The translations under genes and the position numbers were made by a program. The notes under the pieces were generated by a model. It was not told the DNA's origin. It saw only the letters and a program-made list of their open reading frames with translations, and ran no database searches. Positions 24,652 to 31,113 of a stretch of DNA of 31,113 bases are shown in pieces. How positions within the stretch are numbered: position 1 is the first letter of the stretch; the number at the start of each line of letters is the position of its first letter. The DNA comes from Tychonema litorale BBK16 (GTDB lineage Bacteria; Cyanobacteriota; Cyanobacteriia; Cyanobacteriales; Microcoleaceae), in assembly GCF_021648855.1 (NCBI RefSeq), contig NZ_JAKJHX010000058.1:1-31113 (forward strand). Reading direction: 5' to 3'.

Positions 24652-24741
24652 TAGATACTGGAAAATCCTCAGAATATTTTGGCTTTGTCTTGACACCTAA
24701 TAAAATATGCAGTAATTTAAGACAAAAGTTGAGTAAGTAAG

Positions 24742-25176
24742 ATGATTGACTATCAAGAAAACGAAAACTTGTCTTTTGAGGAATATTACGACTTCTTAAA
24801 AAGGAGCGATCTTGGTAGTCAGTATCCCAAAGAGCGTTTTGAAGAAAGAATCGGGAAACTATTGACTACTCGCTCAGTCGCTGTTATGGCTAGGAATGAT
24901 GAAGGGAAGCTAATCGGGGTAGTTTTTGGGATTACGGATTTTGTCTATTTCCTTTTTGTCACAGACTTGGGTGTGGACAGGTCTTATGCAAAACGAGGAA
25001 TAGGAAGTGAATTATTGGTTCGCATCCGAGAAATGGTTGGTGGGGAAGATGATATTACCGTCGTTACAGTCGCACATGAAACCGCAATGGGTTTCTACGA
25101 GAAGTGTGGATATACATCTGAGAACTTTCTATTTTGGAAGCCTTGCAAACTTTGGAGTGAATTCACAGTAATTTAG
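24742..25176 (+). CDS. GNAT family N-acetyltransferase
   Basis: A 144-residue acetyl-CoA-dependent acetyltransferase. The motif A signature is DLGVDRSYAKRGIGSELLVR (about 79-98), with the RGIGSE acetyl-CoA loop, and motif B includes HETAMGFYEKCGYT near the end. The N-terminal part (LSFEEYYDFLKRSDLGSQYP) resembles receptor-like or small-molecule GNATs. The acceptor may be an antibiotic, an amine or a protein. The gene stands alone, with no strong ribosome binding site. It lies within the region rich in toxin-antitoxin genes, and some GNATs are toxins, but no antitoxin gene adjoins it. Confidence 0.88.
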   Translation: MIDYQENENLSFEEYYDFLKRSDLGSQYPKERFEERIGKLLTTRSVAVMARNDEGKLIGVVFGITDFVYFLFVTDLGVDRSYAKRGIGSELLVRIREMVGGEDDITVVTVAHETAMGFYEKCGYTSENFLFWKPCKLWSEFTVI

Positions 25177-25230
25177 TTCAGCAAAGGGATGAGAAGTAAG
25201 AGTGGATTTTGGGTTTCCTCGTGGGGAGTC

Positions 25231-25295
25231 AGAAACCGGGTTGCTTTTCAAAATCTCGGTGATAATGCCATAATTATCGCAGAAACCGGGTTTCT
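25231..25295. repeat. two AGAAACCGGGTT direct repeats
   Basis: AGAAACCGGGTT occurs at 25231 and again at 25281, 50 bp apart, and is the same word as one arm of the repeat at 1707. These are relics of a dispersed cyanobacterial repeat. Confidence 0.6.
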
Positions 25296-25384
25296 TGGAC
25301 TTTGGGGCGACTATCGCCTGGGAGTCATTAATCGATAGGGTGCATGAAATTCAACCTTGCCGTATATGAGTTTTCCAAAACGAA

Positions 25385-25759
25385 TTAACCCAGCAAGCGT
25401 TCTGCTAATTCTAAAAATTGTTGTGCATGAGCAATTAATTCATTAGCCTCCGCTTCTGTAATTGCCGAATCGATATCATAATCGCCCTGATTTCGCAGAT
25501 CTTGAGCATCAATTAAGTAGCGGTGAAACTCCACCGGAACCCGCCCTGTACGAGCAAAATCTCGACCAAATGCCGAAATCACAGCAGCATGACTGGAAAA
25601 AGTTAAACCTTCATTCAACAAGAAAGCTTCGGCAACATAAAACATGGTATAATAAGCGCGGGACGCTGCAAAATCCAGAAGTTCATTAGTTGCGAGTAAC
25701 TGGGCGGCGCGCAGACTTTCACCAGCTTTTCTTAACAGAGCAATTTGTTCTGGTTTCAA
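25385..25759 (-). CDS. HEPN domain protein, toxin partner of the MNT pair
   Basis: HEPN proteins are all-helical and many are RNases that act as toxins with a nucleotidyltransferase antitoxin. The 124-residue protein contains FAASRAYYTMFYVAEAFLLN (30-49), the hallmark HEPN helix. An R-x5-H (R73...H79) is present, but the usual late RX4-6H reads DLRNQGDYD, so catalysis is uncertain. The likely start is TTG 25759, which overlaps the stop of the MNT gene (TTGA) and has AAGGAG 7 nt upstream. A longer reading to 25867 runs through the MNT gene and is not supported. Confidence 0.85.
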   Translation of the reverse strand: MKPEQIALLRKAGESLRAAQLLATNELLDFAASRAYYTMFYVAEAFLLNEGLTFSSHAAVISAFGRDFARTGRVPVEFHRYLIDAQDLRNQGDYDIDSAITEAEANELIAHAQQFLELAERLLG

Positions 25760-26076
25760 ATCAACACTCCTTCTCTGCGAACATTTAAAAAGAAAGGACT
25801 TTCTTCTTGCTGAAAACGTGCTGCGGAGGCAAAAGCACGGGAAATGACTACTGTACGATCTAAGCACAAAGCAGAAATAAATTCACTGGTGCTAGCGATT
25901 TCTTTTCCAGGATGAACAGGCCCGTTCAGCACAACTAAAATGTCAATGTCAGAATCTAGTTTGGCATCTCCTCTAGCTTGGGAACCGTATAGAATTAACT
26001 TCACCAGTCTTTCGCCGTACAATTTCTGAAAGTAGTGGCGGAGTTCTGCTAAGATTTCCGGCAATTTATCGTTCAT
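25756..26076 (-). CDS. MNT-type nucleotidyltransferase, antitoxin of the HEPN pair
   Basis: A 106-residue minimal nucleotidyltransferase (NTP_transf_2, MntA type). The metal-binding core is GSQARGDAKLDSDIDILVVL (31-50), with Asp43 and Asp45 as ligands. In characterised pairs MntA adenylylates or AMPylates the HEPN toxin near its catalytic site. The gene precedes and overlaps the HEPN gene by 4 nt on the same strand. The VapB-like gene at 26138-26422 lies 61 nt upstream on the same strand. Confidence 0.88.
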   Translation of the reverse strand: MNDKLPEILAELRHYFQKLYGERLVKLILYGSQARGDAKLDSDIDILVVLNGPVHPGKEIASTSEFISALCLDRTVVISRAFASAARFQQEESPFFLNVRREGVLI

Positions 26077-26137
26077 ACACTATTTGATTAATATAGTAAT
26101 GAGGGGTCTGAGTTCAATTTCGATCGGTTGTAAATCA

Positions 26138-26422
26138 TCAATTGTCATCGATTCCGTCCCACATTTGAGACAATGGGAGAGTTTGTCCGGTAATTGCTTC
26201 GTGGAAGCCTTGCTGAATCCCTTCAAGGACTGTTTCAGTGGGGTCATCATCGCGATCGATATCAGTGTCTTGACGAATTTCTTGTTGCAGTTCTTGGAAT
26301 CGTCCTTTATAGGTATCTTCCCATTTATCGGACTGCAAGAATTTGATGAAAGCTAAGACTTCTTGTTGCTGATCTGGCGATAAGACCTTCACATTTTCCA
26401 AAATGGCTTGTTCTACGGTCAT
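26138..26422 (-). CDS. VapB/DUF2281-like antitoxin-type protein
   Basis: A 94-residue acidic protein beginning MTVEQAILENVKVLSPDQQQ then EVLAFIKFLQSDKW, the short helical N-terminus shared by many cyanobacterial antitoxins of the DUF2281/VapB kind. The C-terminus GFHEAITGQTLPLSQMW also fits those antitoxins. AGGG lies 6 nt before the ATG at 26422. No matching toxin gene follows; the MNT-HEPN pair is the nearest neighbour, so this may be an orphan antitoxin. Its coding assignment is good and its role is inference. Confidence 0.68.
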   Translation of the reverse strand: MTVEQAILENVKVLSPDQQQEVLAFIKFLQSDKWEDTYKGRFQELQQEIRQDTDIDRDDDPTETVLEGIQQGFHEAITGQTLPLSQMWDGIDDN

Positions 26423-26516
26423 AATTATCCCTTTTTTTTGATTGCTATTTGTACAATCTAGTAGCAATATTATATCAAATGGGTGGACTAACAGCAACTC
26501 AAAGTTTGATAAATTA

Positions 26517-26861
26517 CTAGGAAACTACTGCAAAATCTGTATATTGCCGGATCCCAGGTTCGTGAAATGCCAACACAATATCTTCCTTGGGAACCCCTGC
26601 GTGCACCAAATCCGTTGCAATCCCATCTTCTGTCCAGTCTTCTTCGATCCAGAATTTACGATCGCGAATCCGAACATAGACAGTCATACCAGTAATGCGA
26701 TCGCCCTTTTGCCACCCAAGATTCATCCACATATAATGACCGTTTTCTTCGTCGGTAATTAAGAATGTTTCGATGTCTGGTTGAGGACGGCGATTACACA
26801 ATTCTACATACTCGGTTAAAATCCGTTTGATTAGTTTGGGATACTCAGTTAGTTTATCCAT
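26517..26861 (-). CDS. xisI: XisI family protein, copy 2
   Basis: A 114-residue XisI homologue starting MDKLTEYPKLIKRILTEYVE, with YMWMNLGWQKGDRITGMTVY (about 44-63), IEEDWTEDGIATDLVHAGVP and the end DIVLAFHEPGIRQYTDFAV. It has the same length and layout as copy 1 at 20808-21149 but the sequences differ greatly. It overlaps xisH copy 2 by 13 nt. Confidence 0.9.
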   Translation of the reverse strand: MDKLTEYPKLIKRILTEYVELCNRRPQPDIETFLITDEENGHYMWMNLGWQKGDRITGMTVYVRIRDRKFWIEEDWTEDGIATDLVHAGVPKEDIVLAFHEPGIRQYTDFAVVS

Positions 26862-27265
26862 TGCACTATTTCCTCTACTTCTGTATTGACGACAATTAGC
26901 GGAAGTTGGTGTCTGTTTACAATTAATTGAATCGCATCTTGAGTGAAGAAGGTTCTATATGCGATCGCACTAACAGCGACGTAAAGTTTGCGATCGGGCG
27001 CTGTTTCTTCTAAAAGGTAACGATAAATGTCATACTGACCGAGAGCTTCTTTTAAATCTTGGATTTTTGAGGCGCCGATAAAGCTTTTCACTTCAACTAC
27101 AAGTTTCTGTCCCGGTCGTTCAGCAGCAATGGGTTGTTCTGCACCGAGATCGGCGTACAGCGTTGTTCTGCGATACTGAATTACATAGGGATCGTCAGTA
27201 ATTGTCCAGCCATCTTTGATCAGTGCGTTTTTGACTGCGTAGTGGATGATGTCTAGCTTTGGCAT
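26849..27265 (-). CDS. xisH: XisH family protein, copy 2
   Basis: A 138-residue XisH. It shares DPYVIQYRRTTLYADLGAE with the family and has a VVEVKSFIG segment (E-x-K) after the Asp of YADLGAE, again resembling a PD-(D/E)XK centre. The protein is clearly diverged from copy 1, so the two are not a recent duplication. It precedes and overlaps xisI. As with copy 1, no recombinase or excision element is seen. Confidence 0.9.
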   Translation of the reverse strand: MPKLDIIHYAVKNALIKDGWTITDDPYVIQYRRTTLYADLGAEQPIAAERPGQKLVVEVKSFIGASKIQDLKEALGQYDIYRYLLEETAPDRKLYVAVSAIAYRTFFTQDAIQLIVNRHQLPLIVVNTEVEEIVQWIN

Positions 27266-27358
27266 AGGCTTATTATAGACTAAAATAAATGAGTATTATA
27301 GCTGACTTGCCACAGGGATTTTTAACTCGATTGGAGACTTTTGTAGAACACGCTTGTT

Positions 27359-27574
27359 TCACACTAAACTAGACTTGTGGGATCGCGAATAACTTCCAGG
27401 TAGTGTCGCAACAGCTACAGTGTTTCCCAACAAATCGAAGAATTCAACGCTATAACCTGTTTCTAGTCCTTCAACGTGATGCTGTTCCACAACCGTACCG
27501 ATATCGCCAGCATAAAGTCCTTCTTCAGGAAGGTTGCATAGCAAGATGACATCTGAATAAAGTTGATAGTTCAT
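27359..27574 (-). CDS. DUF4926 domain protein
   Basis: A 71-residue protein with the DUF4926 SH3-like pattern: YSDVILLCNLPEEGLYAGDI then GTVVEQHHVEGLETGYSVEF, ending in AVATLP. DUF4926 genes lie next to toxin-antitoxin-like genes in many cyanobacteria; the role is unknown. The C-terminal tail (SYSRSHKSSLV) differs from the short end usual in the family, and its DNA resembles 24621-24651. The ATG overlaps the stop of the preceding small gene (ATGA). Confidence 0.75.
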   Translation of the reverse strand: MNYQLYSDVILLCNLPEEGLYAGDIGTVVEQHHVEGLETGYSVEFFDLLGNTVAVATLPGSYSRSHKSSLV

Positions 27575-27756
27575 AATTCTTCTGATTCGGGAAATTGTTG
27601 CTCGTATTGGCCTAAAATTTCTCGAACTGTTTCTGCCACGATGTCTGATAAATCTGATTTAGAATAGATAGTCACCAAAACGATGGAATCGCTAGTTTTA
27701 TCGATACAAAGCATCCCTCGATCGTCAATTGTTCCGGTGGTTTCAATTGCTTTCAT
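27571..27756 (-). CDS. small antitoxin-like partner of the DUF4926 protein
   Basis: A 61-residue acidic protein. MKAIETTGTIDDRGMLCID is the start of a common cyanobacterial small family (MKAIExTGxIDxxGxLxLD) that often precedes a second small gene and is thought to act as an antitoxin-type regulator. It overlaps the DUF4926 gene by 4 nt and is presumably cotranscribed with it. The function is inference. Confidence 0.65.
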   Translation of the reverse strand: MKAIETTGTIDDRGMLCIDKTSDSIVLVTIYSKSDLSDIVAETVREILGQYEQQFPESEEL

Positions 27757-28066
27757 AGTGTGCCTTTGTGTTTCTGTGAAACGTCGTTACTGGTTTCCAG
27801 ATAGAGCCTGGTTACTAGATGCGATCGCCGATAATAATCTTAAATTGTACCTGAAATTTATAGATATCGGGTAGGGACACGGCAGGAGGACAATTGCAAT
27901 CTACTTACGCAGCAAAACTATTAACCAGTCTAACTGTAGGTCGGTCTGCACTTGTGGGCGATTTAGTGATTTCTAATTGTCATTGCCTTAAACCTCAACA
28001 TATTTGCATAAAGTCCTAGCTTCAGAAATAGACGAACCAGATTGACACAAATCTTCTAATCCTCAC
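27757..28066. other. 310-bp non-coding gap with repeat fragments
   Basis: No gene is visible. The gap holds one HIP1 octamer near 27821, one copy of a 28-nt direct repeat (27834-27861), a fragment GTAGGGACACGGCAG (27871-27885) of the outer arm of the element at 5106, and the repeat GTCTAACTGTAGGT (27928-27941). No terminator or promoter was convincing. Confidence 0.5.
27834..27861 (+). repeat. 28-nt direct repeat, left copy
   Basis: The stretch ending TTGTACCTGAAATTTAT matches 31017-31044 at 27 of 28 positions, in the same orientation. The two copies bracket the caspase/Pepco module. Confidence 0.8.
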
Positions 28067-30544
28067 TTACAGTTTATCAGTCTCCATCCGAGAAAAAAGA
28101 ATACCCGCAGCATCACCCCAGCATAGCTTCCGTCGCCCAAATGATGGGTGATGACCCTCTGGTGCTGAGGTTGACCAAATCAAGTTTTCATAAAGAATCC
28201 ATCTATCTTGTGTGCGCCAGCCGACGCGATCGCAAAAAGCTCTCCAATCTTGATTCACGCTTTCCCAAATCCGCTTTTGTACGCTAAATCCGAAACGCTT
28301 TTCACTATACTTTACCCATAATTGATCAATGATGCGAAGGTCTTGCAATGGAATTTCTGTCATATCACTTTCAGACAGCCATTCTCCTTTTTTACTTACT
28401 ATTTGAACCATGACTCTCGCCGTTTCCTGATCGGCTTTTTTCCATTCTCCCTTAGCCAGTAAATCGCGCAGATTTTTATAGTTTACTCCTCTCTCAGATG
28501 TGAGATGAACATCAGCCTCAGTAGAAATAGTATTCGCTACAAGTATAAATTTTGCAGATAATGAAGATTCTGATTGCTTCGCAGCGCTGGCACTAACAAA
28601 ACTATCTGACGAGGGAGAAACCGACGCTACCGCTACGCGAAAACCCCACTCCCTCCACCTACCATCTGCTGAGTAAGAGAAGCGATTCGCACTGCGACAA
28701 TGGATCACTAGGTCACACCAGGAACCGCCACGTCGCACTCGGTGTGGATTATCTCCTCCGCCATACTCCCAAGCAGTACCATCAGTGGGCGCACCACAAT
28801 AATTGTGATGCCAAACATCTTGACACCATTCCCAGACATTCCCGTGCATATCACAGAGTCCAAAAGCATTGGCACTCCCAAAGCTTTCCATAGGAGTTGT
28901 TTCGTGTCGATACGTTCCTTTGGGGCTAGAACCATAACGAGACTTGCCATCATAGTTAGCGAAATTAGTATTAATACTCTCCCCAAAATGAAACGGTCCA
29001 GTTGTGCCTGCACGACAAGCATACTCCCACTCTGCTTCACTCGGCAGCCGATAATTTCGTTTCGTTGCTTGAGAAAGTCGGCGACAAAACTCCAGCGCAT
29101 CTTCCCAAGAAACCTGTTCTACAGGTCTATTTTGCCCTTTAAAATGGGAGGGGTCAGGATCTAAATCACGCTCAAATCGAGGTAAAGTTGCTACTTTTTT
29201 CCACTGTGCTTGAGTAACCGAAAACTGCGCCAAAAAGAAGGGAAAAATAGCGACTTCGTGCTGTGGCGATTCAGAGTGAGATCGCCCCTCCTCAGTTTCC
29301 GGTGAACCCATGCGGAATCTCCCTCCCGGAATCGCTACCATTACTAGATTTACACCATTCCCCAAATCTTCACTAAAAAACTCAGCTTGTCCCTGAAGGC
29401 GGGATTTTTCTTTCCCCCATCCATCAAGTTTGACTATATCGAAAGTCAATTTCGGGGTTACATTGCCCTTGGAAGTAGTAGCTGAATCAAGTTCAGAAGT
29501 CTCGGATTTTGGACATTCTTGTTTTAATACAGGAATTTTGGGGATTTCCTGAACTATATCAAAAGTCAATTCCGGGGTTACATTACCCTTGGAAGTAGTA
29601 GCTGAAGAAGGTTCAGAAGTCGCAAATTTTGGATGTTCTTGCTTTGACAGAGCGATTCTTTGAATTCCATTAATCGCCTCCATATCACCAGTAGATGCAG
29701 CCAATACGCGAATCCACAACTGTTTTGCTAGTGCATAATCTTTATTCAATTCCGCTTGATAGGCATCATTTTTAAGAATAGAAACATCCTGTAAACTTGC
29801 ATATTGCGGGCAAATAATTAAGTGGGACTTCGTGACCGGCTCTACAATACAGTAAGGTGTTTGCCGCACTTGTTCGCCTTTATGTTCCCGAATCAGTTCG
29901 GGAACTCGCACACTCAAATAATGATTCAATCGCTCGACAGTTGCACATTTCCCTTGAATGCCCAACCCCTCCAGCACTGCTTTTGTGAAAATACCTTGCT
30001 GTAAAGTTTCAATTTCGTAGGACAATTGATTGGGACTGCAAGAAAAGAAGGTGACAACTCCCTTTTGCCTCGCAATTTCAGCAGCTTGATTGCCGATTCC
30101 CAATCCCGATTTACTTCCTCGATACCGACAAGCATCCAGCATCAAAATCACATTGCCCGCACCGCAGCCTCGCAAACATTCAGTCACAAAATCAATCGGA
30201 ATCGCCGTATGTTCGACATCTTCCGCATCGCCATCGCAAGGCATCAAATAATCGCGTCCATCATACTGCATCCCGTGCCCGCTGAAGAAAAACCACAAAT
30301 TATCTCCAGCTTCCATAGTAGGCTTGTTAGAGATTTGCCTCAAAAATCGCCTTAGATTGTTACGAGAAGGACGAGTCGATATACCATGAAAATCAGGCGA
30401 GTCATCGGAGAAGAAAAAAACTTGCTCAAAACTCGCCCCGCGCAGAAATTCCTGCATTAACTCTGCATCCCGCTTAGCATATTTCAGCGGAATTAGGTAA
30501 TCATATTTATTGATGCCAATTGATATCGCCTGATTTCTTCCCAT
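28067..30544 (-). CDS. caspase-like protease / FGE-sulfatase fold / GUN4 fusion protein
   Basis: An 825-residue multidomain protein. Residues 1-230 are a caspase-like (C14) protease with an intact catalytic pair, H90 in FFFSGHGMQ and C139 in LMLDACRYRG. Residues about 255-295 look like a short TPR-like helical pair. A linker (about 300-370) holds a duplicated segment. Residues about 395-642 are an FGE-sulfatase (SUMF1-like) fold (PGGRFRMGS, RLPSEAEWEYACRAGT, HGNVWEWCQD, RRGGSW, CRSANR, GFRVAV). Residues about 685-815 are a GUN4 domain (NLRDLLAKGEWKKADQETAR, QLWVKYSEKRFGFSVQKRIW, APEGHHP), which in other proteins binds porphyrins. No membrane segment is evident. It lies 6 nt after the Pepco-like gene and probably shares its transcript. 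Confidence 0.93.
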   Translation of the reverse strand: MGRNQAISIGINKYDYLIPLKYAKRDAELMQEFLRGASFEQVFFFSDDSPDFHGISTRPSRNNLRRFLRQISNKPTMEAGDNLWFFFSGHGMQYDGRDYLMPCDGDAEDVEHTAIPIDFVTECLRGCGAGNVILMLDACRYRGSKSGLGIGNQAAEIARQKGVVTFFSCSPNQLSYEIETLQQGIFTKAVLEGLGIQGKCATVERLNHYLSVRVPELIREHKGEQVRQTPYCIVEPVTKSHLIICPQYASLQDVSILKNDAYQAELNKDYALAKQLWIRVLAASTGDMEAINGIQRIALSKQEHPKFATSEPSSATTSKGNVTPELTFDIVQEIPKIPVLKQECPKSETSELDSATTSKGNVTPKLTFDIVKLDGWGKEKSRLQGQAEFFSEDLGNGVNLVMVAIPGGRFRMGSPETEEGRSHSESPQHEVAIFPFFLAQFSVTQAQWKKVATLPRFERDLDPDPSHFKGQNRPVEQVSWEDALEFCRRLSQATKRNYRLPSEAEWEYACRAGTTGPFHFGESINTNFANYDGKSRYGSSPKGTYRHETTPMESFGSANAFGLCDMHGNVWEWCQDVWHHNYCGAPTDGTAWEYGGGDNPHRVRRGGSWCDLVIHCRSANRFSYSADGRWREWGFRVAVASVSPSSDSFVSASAAKQSESSLSAKFILVANTISTEADVHLTSERGVNYKNLRDLLAKGEWKKADQETARVMVQIVSKKGEWLSESDMTEIPLQDLRIIDQLWVKYSEKRFGFSVQKRIWESVNQDWRAFCDRVGWRTQDRWILYENLIWSTSAPEGHHPSFGRRKLCWGDAAGILFSRMETDKL
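29433..29642 (-). repeat. 120-bp-spaced tandem duplication in the caspase protein linker
   Basis: About 90 bp at 29433-29522 recur with some mismatches at 29553-29642, an offset of exactly 120 bp (40 codons). Both copies encode the same motif ATTSKGNVTP, then LTFDIV, so this is a recent in-frame duplication within the inter-domain linker. Confidence 0.8.
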
Positions 30545-30550
30545 TTCACC

Positions 30551-30961
30551 TTAAGACTTACGTTTAAATCGCAACAATACAGTTCTAGTATCTGCGGCTT
30601 TTGCTCCGATACCTAATAAACTGAAAGAACCTTCGGCGTTAATGGCAACGGATAACTCAATTTCCGATAGTTCGATAGTTTTCATGTCAGCTTCGGCATC
30701 CGCGCGCCCGAACATTTTATCTACCGTTTGCATGAAGTCAACCAGTTCTTTTTCTAATTTATTGATGCTGACTTTGTGCAGGCGCAAGTTATCAACCGCT
30801 TTTGATGCCTGTTTTTGGAGTTGGCTATTGGGAGTGCCAAAAGCATCGCCCCAATCGGCTAGCCCTGTATGTGCTCCTATCTTGGCACCGTCATAGTCGG
30901 GTGTGTCGGGAGACTCGTCTGCTGTATCGGCGGTCACAATCCAAATCGTTTCATCTGGCAT
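30551..30961 (-). CDS. Pepco-like small effector-associated protein
   Basis: A 136-residue acidic protein. The N-terminus MPDETIWIVTADTADESPDT then GAKIGAHTG is followed by helices (KLEKELVDFMQTVDKMFGRA) and a C-terminal beta part, ELSEIELSVAINAEGSFSLL, ending RTVLLRFKRKS. This matches, from memory, the Pepco/CU044_2847-like constant components described beside caspase and trypsin proteases in bacterial conflict systems. ATG 30961 gives a family-like start; a TTG at 30979 adds MEPSAP. It is the first gene of the module and ends 6 nt before the caspase gene. The match rests on motif memory, not a search. Confidence 0.6.
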   Translation of the reverse strand: MPDETIWIVTADTADESPDTPDYDGAKIGAHTGLADWGDAFGTPNSQLQKQASKAVDNLRLHKVSINKLEKELVDFMQTVDKMFGRADAEADMKTIELSEIELSVAINAEGSFSLLGIGAKAADTRTVLLRFKRKS

Positions 30962-31016
30962 AGGTGCTGAAGGCTCCAAGTTATAGGGATAATTTTAGTA
31001 GATGTTAACTGCGACT

Positions 31017-31044
31017 ATAATCTTAGATTGTACCTGAAATTTAT
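31017..31044 (+). repeat. 28-nt direct repeat, right copy
   Basis: The partner of 27834-27861 with one difference (AGATTG against AAATTG). It lies about 55 bp upstream of the Pepco-like gene start, where its promoter should be. Confidence 0.8.
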
Positions 31045-31064
31045 CAATTGCTCCATAACAGACT

Positions 31065-31112
31065 TTATAGAGGTAAGTATGCTATACGATTAACCCAGTC
31101 TTCGGCTTCAGA
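31065..31112 (-). CDS. possible C-terminal end of an off-window protein
   Basis: Reading the minus strand into the window edge gives SEAEDWVNRIAYLPL followed by TAA at 31065-31067. The composition looks protein-like, and an upstream gene in the same direction would fit the caspase operon, but 15 residues cannot identify a family. It may be noise. Confidence 0.25.
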   Translation of the reverse strand, partial: SEAEDWVNRIAYLPL

Positions 31113-31113
31113 G

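Noticed and set aside
25760..25867. N-terminal extension of the HEPN protein
   Set aside because: It lies fully inside the MNT coding sequence in another frame and has no HEPN-like sequence; the TTG at 25759 with AAGGAG is better.
20404..27265. An fdxN-type excision element
   Set aside because: No XisF-type recombinase, interrupted gene or flanking recombination repeat was found with either xisHI pair.
28742..29164. Open frames on both strands across the FGE region (140 and 130 residues)
   Set aside because: They are shadows of the caspase-FGE-GUN4 gene, which has clear domain motifs throughout.

Overview
The window reads as chromosomal DNA of a filamentous, Oscillatoriales-like cyanobacterium. 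The evidence is the frequent GCGATCGC octamer (HIP1), cyanobacterial gene families (a DUF3531-like protein, XisH/XisI, a GUN4 domain, cyanobacterial forms of YchF, RpiA and RsmG), heptanucleotide STRR-type repeats and repeated AGAAACCGGGTTT-type palindromes. The genus is inference only. I saw no rRNA, tRNA, CRISPR array, reverse transcriptase or transposase gene.

Region 1 (1-13685) is mostly housekeeping: ychF with a small holin-like membrane protein, a DUF3531-like gene, a secreted TPR protein, an ECF-type ABC ATPase, rsmG, an exported Mn-type superoxide dismutase, a divergent aldo/keto reductase, rpiA, a 1086-residue TPR/GT41 (O-GlcNAc-transferase-like) protein, trhO and a GST. Repeats fill the gaps: a nested inverted-repeat element after rsmG, seven perfect copies of a heptamer in front of the aldo/keto reductase, and a clear intrinsic terminator after the GT41 gene.

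Region 2 (13682-20052) begins with an AT-rich, HIP1-free two-gene cassette, translationally coupled to the GST gene: an unknown protein plus a P-loop ATPase with a C-terminal helix-hairpin-helix-like segment. A 135-bp MITE with perfect 8-bp target duplications follows immediately. Next come an NTF2-like DUF1348 gene, a divergent TetR/oxidoreductase pair with two operator palindromes in the shared promoter, an M15-peptidase-like protein and a hexose-6-phosphate mutarotase.

Region 3 (20189-31113) is an accessory, toxin-antitoxin/defence-like region. It holds two divergent XisH/XisI pairs, a phosphohexomutase, a DUF559 nuclease, an SNase-OB nuclease, a GNAT enzyme, an MNT/HEPN pair, a VapB/DUF2281-like orphan antitoxin and a DUF4926 pair. 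It ends with a two-gene module: a small Pepco-like protein followed by an 825-residue protein joining a caspase-like protease, an FGE-sulfatase fold and a GUN4 domain. A 28-nt direct repeat with one mismatch flanks this module. The caspase-FGE-GUN4/Pepco module and the AT-rich ATPase cassette are the best candidates for undescribed or little-described systems.
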